Source of the DNA: Urechidicola croceus
GTDB taxonomy: Bacteria; Bacteroidota; Bacteroidia; Flavobacteriales; Flavobacteriaceae
Length of the DNA: 64,000 nt
Assembly: GCF_001761325.1 (NCBI RefSeq)
Contig: NZ_CP017478.1
Location: 874,001 to 938,000, forward strand
Direction: 5' to 3'
The position numbers were made by a program, and so were the translations under genes. Positions 16,313 through 26,061 of the stretch are shown piece after piece. Every line of letters starts with the position of its first letter. Position 1 is the stretch's first letter. The notes beneath the pieces are model-generated. The model did no database searches. It saw nothing but the letters and a program-made list of their open reading frames with translations, and had not been told where the DNA came from.

Positions 16313-17011
16313 ATGAAAACACACCAAAGTTTACTACTTATTTTATTGTTTTTTACTTTTGGATGCTCAAATAACTCAAGTAACAGTCCTGAGTTTATTA
16401 CACAATCTTCAGGTAAGTACTTATTTAATCCCGACGAAACAATTGAAATTTATTTTGAAGAAAATGAATTGTTAATGAAATGGAGAGGTGCAAATGAAAT
16501 AAAGCCAATGAAAATTGATAATAATACTTTCTTCGTTAAAGAAATGAATGAGAAAATTCAGTTTCTTACAAATCCGTCAGATAATAGATTGTACATTTCA
16601 TTAGTACCAAAAGAAAAAAATCAATCAATAGAATATAATTTTCGAAAACTAAATGAAGGTGAAAATATACCAAGTATGTATCTCGAAAACAATCAATTTG
16701 ACAAAGCACTAATTGGCTATTTATCTATTCAAAAAAGTGATTCATTATCCCCAGCAATTCAAGAAAATTATTTAAATTCAAAAGGATACAATCTTTTAAG
16801 AACAGACAATACAGATCAAGCAATTAATATTTTTAAAGTCAATACTAAGTTATATCCCAATAGTTCAAATGTTTATGACAGTTTAGGAGATGCTCTATTA
16901 CAGAAGGGAGATACAATTGAAGCTTTAAAAAACTTTAAAAAATCATTAGAATTAGATTCTGGTAATAAAAAAGCCAAAAGACTGATTGAAAAAATGACTA
17001 CTAAAAAATGA
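16313..17011 (+). CDS. TPR-containing lipoprotein
   Basis: 232 residues. The lipoprotein signal ends in the lipobox FTFGC (Cys18), then a Ser/Asn linker. The N-terminal half is a small beta domain (about 30-115). The C-terminal half has TPR units (about 120-232), including NVYDSLGDALLQKGDTIEALKNFKKSLELD split across two helices. Related modules follow beta-lactamase-like or protease domains in other Bacteroidota proteins, but no catalytic domain is present here. Function unknown. The stop overlaps the next start (ATGA). Confidence 0.8.
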   Translation: MKTHQSLLLILLFFTFGCSNNSSNSPEFITQSSGKYLFNPDETIEIYFEENELLMKWRGANEIKPMKIDNNTFFVKEMNEKIQFLTNPSDNRLYISLVPKEKNQSIEYNFRKLNEGENIPSMYLENNQFDKALIGYLSIQKSDSLSPAIQENYLNSKGYNLLRTDNTDQAINIFKVNTKLYPNSSNVYDSLGDALLQKGDTIEALKNFKKSLELDSGNKKAKRLIEKMTTKK

Positions 17012-17547
17012 CTTTAGAAAAATTAAAATATCCCATTGGGCAATCTAATATTCCCGAAATAATTACAAATGAACATATCAAAAATTGGATAGAAATAATT
17101 GATAAACATCCTGATCAATTAATCGAATTAGTGAGTAATTTAACAGATGAACAATTAGACAAACCTTACCGACCAGATGGATGGACATCAAGACAAGTAG
17201 TACATCATTTAGGCGATAGTCATACAAATAGTTATATTCGTTTTAAATGGACTTTGACAGAAACTAGTCCAATTATTAAAGCATATGATGAAGTAAAATG
17301 GGCTGAATTACCTGACACAAAACATGCACCAATAGCACATTCACTTACCTACTTAAAATCCTTACATCAAAAATGGGTATACTTATTAAAAACACTAACT
17401 TCTAGTGATTTAAAAAAATACTTTATTCATCCTGCAACTGGAAATAAGGTAACTTTAGAAAAAAATATTGGCATTTATGCATGGCATTGTCAACATCATT
17501 TTGAGCACATCAATCAATTATTAATTCGTGAAGGTTGGAAACAATGA
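17008..17547 (+). CDS. YfiT-like DinB-fold metal-dependent hydrolase/transferase
   Basis: 179 residues of the DinB four-helix fold, YfiT subgroup. Metal-binding His residues are in VVHHLGDSH and in WHCQHHFEH. The opening YPIGQ...EIIT and the RPDGWTSRQVVHH block are characteristic. B. subtilis YfiT has a Zn/Ni site of three His, and the wider family includes thiol transferases. The precise reaction is not known. It overlaps both neighbours by ATGA junctions, so three genes (lipoprotein, this, acetyltransferase) form one translational unit. Confidence 0.88.
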   Translation: MTLEKLKYPIGQSNIPEIITNEHIKNWIEIIDKHPDQLIELVSNLTDEQLDKPYRPDGWTSRQVVHHLGDSHTNSYIRFKWTLTETSPIIKAYDEVKWAELPDTKHAPIAHSLTYLKSLHQKWVYLLKTLTSSDLKKYFIHPATGNKVTLEKNIGIYAWHCQHHFEHINQLLIREGWKQ

Positions 17548-18029
17548 TTAGAAAAGTAAAAATATCAGATGCTAAAGAAATCGTAGATATTTATAATTAC
17601 TATGTTTTAAATTCTATTGTAACATTTGACGAAAAACCGTTTTCAAAATCGGATTTTGAACAAAAAATAAAAAAAATTTCTTCTGATTATCCATTTATCG
17701 TTTTTGAAGAAAACAATGAGATATTGGGGTATGCTTATGCAAATAAATGGCGCCAAAAACCTGCTTACAATAATACCTTAGAAAGTACGGTATATGTCAA
17801 AAATGGGGTGCATAAAAAACGGATTGGAACTAAATTATATACAGAACTTCTTAAACAATTAAAAGAACAAAATTACCATGTAATAATTGGCGGGTTATCA
17901 TTACCAAACGATGCCAGTATCCGACTACATGAAAATTTTGGATTTAAAAAAGTAGCTCATTTCAATGAGGTAGGACTGAAATTTGGAAAATGGATAGATG
18001 TAGGCTTTTGGCAACTAATATTTAATTAG
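17544..18029 (+). CDS. GNAT acetyltransferase, phosphinothricin-acetyltransferase (PAT)-like
   Basis: 161 residues from the ATG at 17544. A TTG at 17535 would add three residues and is less likely. The N-terminal IRKVKISDAKEIVDIYNYYV and the block TFDEKPFS are typical of the PAT subfamily. The same holds for the middle GYAYANKWRQKPAYNNTLESTVYV, which I cite only as a pattern, and for the loop HKKRIGTKLY. LHENFGFKKVAHFNEVGLKFGKW is the PAT-type C-terminus. Members acetylate glufosinate, methionine sulfone or similar amines. Native substrate unknown. Its 3' end overlaps the convergent thioredoxin-like gene by 8 bases. Confidence 0.88.
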   Translation: MIRKVKISDAKEIVDIYNYYVLNSIVTFDEKPFSKSDFEQKIKKISSDYPFIVFEENNEILGYAYANKWRQKPAYNNTLESTVYVKNGVHKKRIGTKLYTELLKQLKEQNYHVIIGGLSLPNDASIRLHENFGFKKVAHFNEVGLKFGKWIDVGFWQLIFN

Positions 18030-18582
18030 TTTTCCATTTAATATTACAGCCAATACTTGGTTTTTGTAATTTAATATTTTTTACATTGCTTAACATACAA
18101 TCTAAGGCATGTCTAATATCAACCCCAGTTACTCCAATACCATTTCCAGGTCTTGAATCATCTAACTGACCTCTATAAACCAATTTTAATTCACTATTAA
18201 AAACATAAGAATCAGGTGTGCATGCAGCATCATAAGCCTTGGCTACTTCTTGAGATTCATCATATAAATATGGAAAAGTATAACCTAAATTACTAGCAAC
18301 TTTCCTCATCAATTCTGGAGAATCTTGAGGGTAATTTCCAACATCATTTGATGATATTGCAATAAAACTTATTCCTTTTGTTAGATAATCATTTGCCAAT
18401 TTTACCAATTCTTCATTTACATGAATTACAAATGGACAATGATTACAAATAAAAAATATCACAGTTCCCTGATCTCCTTTTAAGTTTTGAAGGGATAATT
18501 TACGCTGAGAAACCGTGTCAAAGAGCGTGAAATCTGGTGCTATTGTTCCTAATGGAAGCATATTTGACGGAGTTTGAGCCAT
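18022..18582 (-). CDS. Thioredoxin-fold protein of the PRX-like1 group
   Basis: 186 residues. The AhpC/thioredoxin-like fold is seen in APDFTLFDTVSQRKLSLQNL and VIFFICNHCPFVIHV. The CNHC motif is a CxxC pair placed as in thioredoxins (near residues 46-49). The VYRGQLDDSRPGNG block and the paired HALDCML near the C-terminus are typical of this subgroup. No signal peptide is seen, so it is probably a cytoplasmic thiol-disulfide enzyme. The reductant and substrate are unknown. Confidence 0.85.
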   Translation of the reverse strand: MAQTPSNMLPLGTIAPDFTLFDTVSQRKLSLQNLKGDQGTVIFFICNHCPFVIHVNEELVKLANDYLTKGISFIAISSNDVGNYPQDSPELMRKVASNLGYTFPYLYDESQEVAKAYDAACTPDSYVFNSELKLVYRGQLDDSRPGNGIGVTGVDIRHALDCMLSNVKNIKLQKPSIGCNIKWKTN

Positions 18583-18631
18583 TTTGATAATTTATTTGTA
18601 AGTTTATAACTTCAAATTTAGTTAAAAAAAT

Positions 18632-19120
18632 ATGAAAACACTTAATCAGTGGTTTGAAGAATATTCAGTAAGTCATCAAAATGAGACCAATCAATTAATA
18701 CATTACATATGTGTTCCTGCCATTTTTTTTAGTATAGTAGGTTTATTTATGAGTATTCCAACTGATTTTCTATCTAATCTTTTCGGATTGCAAAATCCTT
18801 ATATTGAAAACTGGGCTTTCATAGTTTTATCTTTAATTTTAGTGTTTTATTTACGACTCTCATTTTCAATGTTTTTAAAAATGTTGGTCATTTCAGCACT
18901 TTGTATAGTTTTAAACTATTTTTTAGGGCAAAAATTACCATTATTTTACACATCTTTAGTTATTTTTGCCTTAGCTTGGATTGGTCAATTTTATGGACAT
19001 AAAGTTGAAGGTAAGAAACCTTCGTTCATAAAAGACTTACAATTTTTATTAATTGGTCCGGCATGGGTAATCCAAAAATTGACAACAAAAAAAAATAACT
19101 TATTTAAAAAAAATATATAG
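18632..19120 (+). CDS. DUF962 (Mpo1/YGL010w-like) membrane protein
   Basis: 162 residues. The signature start is WFEEYSVSHQNETNQLIHYICVP and four hydrophobic helices follow. The later GQFYGHKVEGKKPS carries the second conserved His. Yeast Mpo1 of this family is an iron-dependent 2-hydroxy fatty acid dioxygenase in alpha-oxidation. The conserved His pairs (SHQN, HYICVP, GHKVEG) are present here. A similar lipid role is plausible but not shown for bacteria. Its TAG stop overlaps the GTG of the next gene. Confidence 0.82.
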   Translation: MKTLNQWFEEYSVSHQNETNQLIHYICVPAIFFSIVGLFMSIPTDFLSNLFGLQNPYIENWAFIVLSLILVFYLRLSFSMFLKMLVISALCIVLNYFLGQKLPLFYTSLVIFALAWIGQFYGHKVEGKKPSFIKDLQFLLIGPAWVIQKLTTKKNNLFKKNI

Positions 19121-20982
19121 TGAAGAAAACGTTATTCCCCTTAATAGCATTCTTATTTAGCATTTCTCAAATATCTGCCCAAGAATCTGACCGATTTATA
19201 AATATCCAAAACCTTGATATTAATACTGTAAACGCTGATTTTGGTGTGTCTTTCTATAAAAGTGATATGGTTTTATTTGCTTCTTCTAAAAAAGATAAAA
19301 ATCTTAAACGTCGTGATAGAAGTCATAATAGAATGGAATATTTAGAATTCTATAAAGGATTAATTGGTGATGATGGACAAATATTTGGAGGTGGGCGTTA
19401 TTCTTACGAAAAATTCAATATGTTTTATGAATCTGATATAACCTTTAGCCCTGATGGTAAAACAATATTCTTCACATTAAACAACTATATTGATGATGAA
19501 TATAGAGAACGTTTCAATAAAAGTGAGACAAAAGAACATGTATTAAGTATTTATCGCGCAAATATTGATGATGCAGGTATTGCAACAAATATTAAATCAT
19601 TACCAATAAATAACAATGATTATTCAGTAAGAAACCCAGAATTAAGTCCTGATGGAAAAACCTTGTATTATTCTTCTACCAACCCAGAAGGTTACGGAGA
19701 TTATGATATTTATAAAATAGCCATTAATGATGATGGCACTTATGGAAAAGAAATAAATTTAGGTCCAGAAATTAATTCTAAAGACAATGAATTTTTTCCA
19801 TTTATGAGCACTAACAATATTCTGTATTTTTCTTCAGATGGTCATGGCGGAATAGGTTTTCTTGATATTTTTAGTAGTACATATGAAAATGGTGAGTATG
19901 CTACACCAACAAATTTAGGAGGAAAAATCAATAGTGAGTACGATGATTTCGCATTTATAGTAAGTCCTGAAAGACATTTAGGATATTTTTCATCATCAAG
20001 ACAAGGAAAAGGTGATGCAGACATATACTCATTTCAAGTAGAACCTCTTGCTCCTATAGCTTGTAATCAAACAATAAATGGAATTGTAAGAAACGAACTT
20101 ACTGATGCTGTGATTACCAATACAACAGTACAACTATTTAGCAATGGTACACCTATTGAAACCGTAACTACTGATAGCTCTGGATTATTTACATTTGATG
20201 TTGATTGCGAAACAAACTACACTATTATTGTATCCAAAAATGCGCATTCAGATTCTGAAAAAACATTTACTACTTCTGATATAAATAATGAAACAAGTGA
20301 TTTCTCGTTTTTCATTCAGCCACTTGAATGCAAACAAACTATTGCTGGTATCGTTATAAGTAAAGAAACAAAAATACCGTTATTAGAAGTTGAATTATCT
20401 TTATTTGATGGTAAAAAATTAATTGAATCTACCAATTCAAAAATTGGAGGTGTATTTAACTTTGAAACTAAAATTGATTGTAAATCAAACTATACAGTAA
20501 TAGCAGGTGCAAAAAATTACCTACCATTAACAACTGATGTAAAAACTACTGATGTGTTAAATGAAGAAAACTATTTAAAATTAGCGTTAGAAGAAGCTCA
20601 AGAATTTGTCACTATACGTAATATTGTTATGATTAGAAGTAAACCTATTTACTTTGATTTAAATGACTCTTCTATTAGAAAAGATGCTGCAATTGAATTA
20701 GACAAAGTTGTAGAGATTATGAAAAATAATCCGGAAATTAAAATTGAAATTAACTCACATACAGATAGTCGTGCTGCAGATGAATACAATTTAAGATTGT
20801 CAGATGATAGATCAAAATCTACTATAGCATACATTATATCTCAAGGAATTGAAGCTTATAGGCTTTCTGGTCAAGGTTATGGTGAAACTCAACTAGTAAA
20901 TAAATGTTCTAATGGTGTTAAATGTAGTGAAGCAGAACATCAAGAAAACCGTAGAACAGAGTTTATAGTTATTAATGAATAA
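19120..20982 (+). CDS. PD40 beta-propeller / CarboxypepD-like / OmpA-family outer-membrane protein
   Basis: 620 residues, GTG start at 19120 overlapping the previous TAG. The signal peptide ends ISAQ (about residue 21). PD40 repeats follow (ITFSPDGKTIFF, PELSPDGKTLYYSS, ILYFSSDGHGG, LGYFSSSRQGKG; about 60-305). Next come two Cys-bearing CarboxypepD_reg-like domains (about 315-400 and 405-490). A C-terminal OmpA peptidoglycan-binding domain covers about 505-620 (IEINSHTDSRA, YNLRLSDDRS, NRRTEFIV). Such proteins anchor the outer membrane to peptidoglycan, and relatives occur next to type IX secretion and gliding genes. It is paired with a paralogue lacking the propeller. Confidence 0.92.
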   Translation: MKKTLFPLIAFLFSISQISAQESDRFINIQNLDINTVNADFGVSFYKSDMVLFASSKKDKNLKRRDRSHNRMEYLEFYKGLIGDDGQIFGGGRYSYEKFNMFYESDITFSPDGKTIFFTLNNYIDDEYRERFNKSETKEHVLSIYRANIDDAGIATNIKSLPINNNDYSVRNPELSPDGKTLYYSSTNPEGYGDYDIYKIAINDDGTYGKEINLGPEINSKDNEFFPFMSTNNILYFSSDGHGGIGFLDIFSSTYENGEYATPTNLGGKINSEYDDFAFIVSPERHLGYFSSSRQGKGDADIYSFQVEPLAPIACNQTINGIVRNELTDAVITNTTVQLFSNGTPIETVTTDSSGLFTFDVDCETNYTIIVSKNAHSDSEKTFTTSDINNETSDFSFFIQPLECKQTIAGIVISKETKIPLLEVELSLFDGKKLIESTNSKIGGVFNFETKIDCKSNYTVIAGAKNYLPLTTDVKTTDVLNEENYLKLALEEAQEFVTIRNIVMIRSKPIYFDLNDSSIRKDAAIELDKVVEIMKNNPEIKIEINSHTDSRAADEYNLRLSDDRSKSTIAYIISQGIEAYRLSGQGYGETQLVNKCSNGVKCSEAEHQENRRTEFIVINE

Positions 20983-20987
20983 TATAC

Positions 20988-22268
20988 ATGAAAATAGCAA
21001 GAACATTATTTGTATGTCTTATACTGATTTACAGTAATGTTCTTGTTTCTCAAGAAACAACTTCTTCACTAAATTGTTCACAAGTAATATCAGTTCAAGT
21101 AAGAGCACATTACACAAACGAACTTTTGCCAAATACAGTTGTTCAATTGTTTAGCAATAATAATTTAATTGAAGAAAAAACTACCGACAATTTGGGTGTA
21201 TTTACTATTAATGCAGCTTGTGGTATTACTTACATATTAAAATCAAAATTAGAGTATTTCAACGAAACCAATAAAACATTTACAACTTCTAATACAAACG
21301 GTGTAGAAGTAGAGTTTACATTATACCTAGAGCAAAACGGTACACCACCACCTTGTGAAGTATTACTATCTGGTTTAATTACCGATGCATTTTCGAATCA
21401 ACCAATTCCAGAAGTTAAAATTGGACTTTTAAAAGATAATGAGCAAATTGACACTACTATTACAGATATCAATGGTGTTTACGAATTTACAATAGAATGT
21501 AGCCCTGATTATAAGGTTTCAGCACAAAAAATAGGATATGGAAAAGCATTGTTTGTTGTTCAAGAATTAAAATCTGATGAGAAAATTCATGAAATGATAA
21601 CTCAATTAATACCCAAACAATGTAACCAAACTTTAAATGGTCAAGTTCTAAACTCTAAAACAGGTAAATTAATTCCAAATACAAAGATTACATTGTATAA
21701 CGAAACAAATATTGTAGATGAGTTCCATTCAAGCGATGGTCATTTTAACTTCGAAATCAAATGCAATTCTCAATATACTATCATTTCAAGTGTGGAAAAA
21801 TATTCTGATGGAACAAAAAATTTTTCAAGTGATGAAATAGAAAACACCACCAAAAACATTTCTCTTAAAATGAATCCATTAGATGAATTTACCATTGTAA
21901 ATAATCAACAAATGATTGCTTTAAAATTTTTAAATTTTGATTTGGATGAATCTACAATTTCGGCAACAATTGCAAAAGAACTTAGTAAAGTTGTTGCTAT
22001 CATGAAAAAATATCCTGAAATGAAAATTGAAATTAAAACCCACACTGACAGCCTTGGAAAAGATGATTATAATTTAAGTCTTTCTGATGCAAGAGCACAA
22101 TCTATTATTTCTTATATTACATCATCTGGTATAGATTCAAATAGAGTTTCTGGTCGTGGTTATGGTGAAACAGAACCATTAATTAATTGTTCATCTGATA
22201 TAATAAAATGTACATCTGCAGATCATTCAAAAAATAGAAGGACAGAAATTCTTGTTATCAACAAATAA
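20988..22268 (+). CDS. CarboxypepD-like / OmpA-family outer-membrane protein (propeller-less paralogue)
   Basis: 426 residues. The signal peptide ends VLVSQ. Three CarboxypepD_reg-like domains, each with paired Cys, are at about 28-110, 115-200 and 205-290. A C-terminal OmpA domain is at about 305-426 (IEIKTHTDSLG, YNLSLSDARAQS, GRGYGETEPL, NRRTEILV). The repeats and OmpA domain are clearly paralogous to the upstream protein, from which it is separated by 5 bases. The PD40 part is absent. Tandem duplication with domain loss or gain is the simplest account. Confidence 0.9.
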   Translation: MKIARTLFVCLILIYSNVLVSQETTSSLNCSQVISVQVRAHYTNELLPNTVVQLFSNNNLIEEKTTDNLGVFTINAACGITYILKSKLEYFNETNKTFTTSNTNGVEVEFTLYLEQNGTPPPCEVLLSGLITDAFSNQPIPEVKIGLLKDNEQIDTTITDINGVYEFTIECSPDYKVSAQKIGYGKALFVVQELKSDEKIHEMITQLIPKQCNQTLNGQVLNSKTGKLIPNTKITLYNETNIVDEFHSSDGHFNFEIKCNSQYTIISSVEKYSDGTKNFSSDEIENTTKNISLKMNPLDEFTIVNNQQMIALKFLNFDLDESTISATIAKELSKVVAIMKKYPEMKIEIKTHTDSLGKDDYNLSLSDARAQSIISYITSSGIDSNRVSGRGYGETEPLINCSSDIIKCTSADHSKNRRTEILVINK

Positions 22269-22270
22269 CT

Positions 22271-22609
22271 ATGAAATCAATTATTACATTTGAAGACTTT
22301 ACTAAAATAGATATCAGAATTGGTACTATAATTGAAGTTAATGATTTTCCTAAGGCACATAAACCTGCTTATAAATTAAAAATTGACTTTGGAGATTTAG
22401 GAATAAAACAGTCAAGTGCACAAATAACTTCTTTATATTCAAAAGAAGAATTATTAGGAAAACAAATTAGTGCGGTAGTCAATTTTAAACCGAAAAAAAT
22501 CGCTAATTTTATGAGCGAATGTTTGATTTTAGGAATTCAAAATGATGCTGAAGTAATACTATTGCAAGCATCAGAAAGTAAAATAAAAAATGGTGAACAA
22601 ATATCTTAA
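22271..22609 (+). CDS. csaA: CsaA-type tRNA-binding-domain protein
   Basis: 112 residues, a single EMAP-II/tRNA-binding OB fold. It reads FTKIDIRIGTIIEVNDFPKA, then LKIDFGDLGIKQSSAQIT, then VNFKPKKIANFMSECLILG. CsaA forms a dimer and has been linked to protein export chaperoning and to tRNA binding. It starts 2 bases after the OmpA gene stop, so it is part of the same run of genes. The length is normal for the family. Confidence 0.93.
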   Translation: MKSIITFEDFTKIDIRIGTIIEVNDFPKAHKPAYKLKIDFGDLGIKQSSAQITSLYSKEELLGKQISAVVNFKPKKIANFMSECLILGIQNDAEVILLQASESKIKNGEQIS

Positions 22610-22613
22610 TAGT

Positions 22614-23084
22614 ATGAAATATCTATTATTCTTTTTTACACTTACAATTGCAAGCTGTAATGCTAAAAAAGAGAGCGTACAAAACGTAACCAATGATACT
22701 ACTGTAATGAAAAATCAAATGAAAATAGAAGTATTAGCTGAAGGCTCACATGGTGGCTATGAAACTTCAAAATATATTATAATTAAAGAAGAGAAAACAT
22801 TACGAGAAGTATTCACTAAAGTAAATATGATTCGTCGACCTGGTTTCCCTATTCCAAAAATTGACTTTGAAAACGAAATGGTTATTGCATTGTTTATGGG
22901 CCAAAAAAATAATGGTGGGTATGGAATTTCTGTTAAGAATATTGTTGATACTGATGATTCTATTGAAATTCAAATTAAAGAAGTTGAACCTGAAGGTATG
23001 ACTACAATGGTAATATGCCAACCATTCTATTTTTGTAAAATACCAAAATCAGATAAAAATGTGGTATTCAAAAAAGTTGAGTAA
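22614..23084 (+). CDS. PrcB-like lipoprotein
   Basis: 157 residues from ATG 22614. An upstream ATG at 22590 would place eight residues before the signal, overlapping csaA, and is less likely. The lipobox is TIASC. The C-terminal two thirds resemble the PrcB C-terminal domain (FENEMVIALFMGQKNNGGYGI, PFYFCKIP). In Treponema PrcB partners the PrcA/PrtP protease, but no protease is adjacent here. The function in this organism is unknown. Confidence 0.75.
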   Translation: MKYLLFFFTLTIASCNAKKESVQNVTNDTTVMKNQMKIEVLAEGSHGGYETSKYIIIKEEKTLREVFTKVNMIRRPGFPIPKIDFENEMVIALFMGQKNNGGYGISVKNIVDTDDSIEIQIKEVEPEGMTTMVICQPFYFCKIPKSDKNVVFKKVE

Positions 23085-23093
23085 AAAATTAAT

Positions 23094-25991
23094 ATGCTAA
23101 TCAACGACCTTCAAGCACTCTCCAATTCATTAAATGGAGAATTACATTTTGATAATTTACACAAATTAATCTATGCTACAGATGCCTCAGTCTATAGAAA
23201 AATTCCAATAGCAGTAGCTATTCCCAAAAACAATGTAGATTTAAAAAGTCTTATCAATTTTGCACATAAAAATAATACAACCCTCATTCCTAGAGCAGCA
23301 GGTACTTCACTTGCTGGTCAATGTGTTGGTGATGGGATTATTGTTGATACTTCAAAATATTTCAATAAAATTATATCATTTGACAAGTCAAATAAATCAA
23401 TAATAATACAGCCTGGAATCATTCGTGATGAATTAAATCTTTTTTTAAAACCACACGGATTATTTTTTGCCCCAAACACTTCCACTTCCAATCGCTGTAT
23501 GATTGGTGGAATGGTTGGTAACAATTCTTCAGGAACAACATCAATTAAATATGGAGTGACAAGAGATAAAGTTACTCGTTTAAAAGCAATTCTTTCTGAT
23601 GGTAATGAAGTTGAATTTGGCCCAATTACTTCCTCTAAATTTATAGAGAAAACTAAAGGAGATTCTTTAGAAAGTAAAATTTACAAAACTATTTTTGATG
23701 AATTGTCTAATGAAGATCATCAAATAGAAATAAAAAAAGAATTTCCTAAAGAAACAATTCATAGAAGAAATAATGGATATGCCATTGATGAATTATTAAA
23801 ATCTGATTTATTTGGTGGAACCGAATCTACTATCAATTTATGTAAATTATTGTGTGGTAGTGAAGGAACATTAGCTTTCACAACTGAAATAACTCTTAAA
23901 TTGGATGAATTGCCTCCAAAGGAAAGTGTTATGGTTGCTGTACATTTTGAAACTATTCAACAAAGTATGGAAGCCGTTGTTGTCGCAATGAAACACAACT
24001 TGTATTTGTGTGAGTTGATGGATAAAACTATTTTAGATTGTACTAAAAACAATCGTGAGCAACTCCAAAACAGATTTTTCATTGAAGGTGATCCTAAAGC
24101 AATTCTAATGCTTGAATTGTCTTCTGATTCAAAGGAGGAATCAAATAAATTAGCCGATAATTTAATAGCTGACTTAAAAACTCACAATTTTGGTTACGCT
24201 TACCCAAAATTATTTGGAAGTGATATTGACAAAGCAATTACACTAAGAAAAGCAGGGTTAGGATTGCTGGGAAATATCATTGGAGATGATAAAGCCGTTG
24301 CTTGTATTGAAGATACTGCAGTTGAAGTATCTGACCTTCCCAATTATATTGCAGAATTTTCTAAAATGATGGAAGATTTTGGTCAAGAAGCAGTGTATTA
24401 CGCACATGCTGGTGCCGGTGAAATTCACCTCCGTCCTATTCTCAATTTAAAAAAGAAAGAAGATGTTGTTTTATTTAGAGAAATCACCGCAAAAACGGCA
24501 AAATTGGTCAAAAAATATGGCGGTTCTTTTAGTGGTGAACATGGAGATGGAATTGTAAGAGCCGAATTTATTCCGTTAATGATTGGTCATCATAATTATG
24601 AATTATTAAAACGAATAAAAAAGTCATTTGACAAAAATTATATCTTCAACAAAGGGAAAATTGTCAATCCTTATTTAATGGACGAATCTTTACGATATGA
24701 AATAAATAGAAAGGAACCTGCAGTAAATACCATTCTTGATTTTTCAGATTCTAAAGATATTCTAAGAGCAACTGAAAAATGTAATGGTTCTGGAGATTGT
24801 AGAAAATTACCGAATGCAGGAGGAACAATGTGTCCAAGTTATAGAGCTACCAAAAATGAAAAAGATACCACTCGTGCTAGAGCAAATGCCCTACGTGAAT
24901 TTTTAACTAATTCGGACAAACCAAATAAGTTTAACAATAAAGAACTTAAAGAAGTATTTGATTTATGCCTAAGTTGTAAAGCTTGTGCAAGCGAATGCCC
25001 TAGTAATGTAGATATTGCAACTTTAAAAGCAGAATTTCAATATCAATATAATAAAGATAATAAGCCAAGTTTTAGGGATCTTTTATTTGCCAACAACTCC
25101 AAATACAATGAATTAGGAAGTAGATTTCCTAGACTTACAAACTTAATTCTAGGACTAAACCTTACTAAAAGAATAATAGGATTTCCCACTCAAAGAAGCA
25201 TTCCAAAATTAGGTAAATATACCCTTCAAAAATGGTATGCTAAAAATTATCAAAAGAACAATTCTACTAAAAAAGTATATTTATTCTGTGATGAATTTAG
25301 TAATTACAATGATGTCCAAATTGGAATTGATACAATTCACTTATTGTCAAAATTAGGTTACGAAGTGTTAATGGTTGACCATGAAGAAAGTGGTCGAAGT
25401 ATGATTACCAAAGGTTTTTTAGATGAATTGAAAGTTGTTGCGGATAAAAACATTACAATTTTCAAAAATTTAATTTCTGAAGAAACACCACTCATAGGAA
25501 TTTTACCAACTCCCATTTTAACATTTAAAGATGAATATCTTCGCATAGTAAATGACAAAGAATCGGCAAAAAATATTGCTAAAAACACCTTTACAATTGA
25601 AGAATTTATACAAAAAGAAATAAAAAAGGGCATCATAAAATCAACTGACTTTACATCTGAAAAAAGAAAAATTAAAATTCATGGTCATTGTCATCAAAAA
25701 GCATTGATTGGTATGACTCCTGCTTTTGACATGTTGAATTTACCTAAGAACTATGAAGTAACAATCATCAATTCTGGCTGTTGTGGCATGGCAGGTTCAT
25801 TTGGATTTGAAAAAGAGCATTATGATATTAGTATGCAAATTGGTGAAGATACTTTATTTCCAAAAATTCGAAATACAGATAAAAGCACTACTATTGTTGC
25901 CTCAGGAACTAGTTGCCGTCATCAAATATTTGATGGAACTCAAAGAACTACTTTTCACCCTTCAACAGTATTATTGAATGCATTAAATTAA
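23094..25991 (+). CDS. FAD- and Fe-S-containing D-2-hydroxyacid dehydrogenase (YdiJ-like)
   Basis: 965 residues. The N-terminal FAD-binding PCMH domain contains RAAGTSLAGQCVGDGI and GGMVGNNSSGTTSIKYG. It is followed by the FAD-linked oxidase C domain (FSGEHGDGIVRAEFI). Around 565-650 are Cys clusters including CLSCKACASECPSNVDI, a 4Fe-4S motif. The C-terminal CCG domains have HGHCHQKALIG and SGCCGMAGSFG. The order matches E. coli YdiJ, a D-2-hydroxyglutarate dehydrogenase, and related D-lactate dehydrogenases of about 1000 residues. It is a cytoplasmic or membrane-associated flavoenzyme feeding electrons to the quinone pool. The substrate is inferred only. Confidence 0.92.
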   Translation: MLINDLQALSNSLNGELHFDNLHKLIYATDASVYRKIPIAVAIPKNNVDLKSLINFAHKNNTTLIPRAAGTSLAGQCVGDGIIVDTSKYFNKIISFDKSNKSIIIQPGIIRDELNLFLKPHGLFFAPNTSTSNRCMIGGMVGNNSSGTTSIKYGVTRDKVTRLKAILSDGNEVEFGPITSSKFIEKTKGDSLESKIYKTIFDELSNEDHQIEIKKEFPKETIHRRNNGYAIDELLKSDLFGGTESTINLCKLLCGSEGTLAFTTEITLKLDELPPKESVMVAVHFETIQQSMEAVVVAMKHNLYLCELMDKTILDCTKNNREQLQNRFFIEGDPKAILMLELSSDSKEESNKLADNLIADLKTHNFGYAYPKLFGSDIDKAITLRKAGLGLLGNIIGDDKAVACIEDTAVEVSDLPNYIAEFSKMMEDFGQEAVYYAHAGAGEIHLRPILNLKKKEDVVLFREITAKTAKLVKKYGGSFSGEHGDGIVRAEFIPLMIGHHNYELLKRIKKSFDKNYIFNKGKIVNPYLMDESLRYEINRKEPAVNTILDFSDSKDILRATEKCNGSGDCRKLPNAGGTMCPSYRATKNEKDTTRARANALREFLTNSDKPNKFNNKELKEVFDLCLSCKACASECPSNVDIATLKAEFQYQYNKDNKPSFRDLLFANNSKYNELGSRFPRLTNLILGLNLTKRIIGFPTQRSIPKLGKYTLQKWYAKNYQKNNSTKKVYLFCDEFSNYNDVQIGIDTIHLLSKLGYEVLMVDHEESGRSMITKGFLDELKVVADKNITIFKNLISEETPLIGILPTPILTFKDEYLRIVNDKESAKNIAKNTFTIEEFIQKEIKKGIIKSTDFTSEKRKIKIHGHCHQKALIGMTPAFDMLNLPKNYEVTIINSGCCGMAGSFGFEKEHYDISMQIGEDTLFPKIRNTDKSTTIVASGTSCRHQIFDGTQRTTFHPSTVLLNALN

Positions 25992-26061
25992 TGTACCTTT
26001 CTGATTTTTTGTATATTAGCATTATCTCTCCACTATTTTATTAATTAAAACTAGTCATAAT

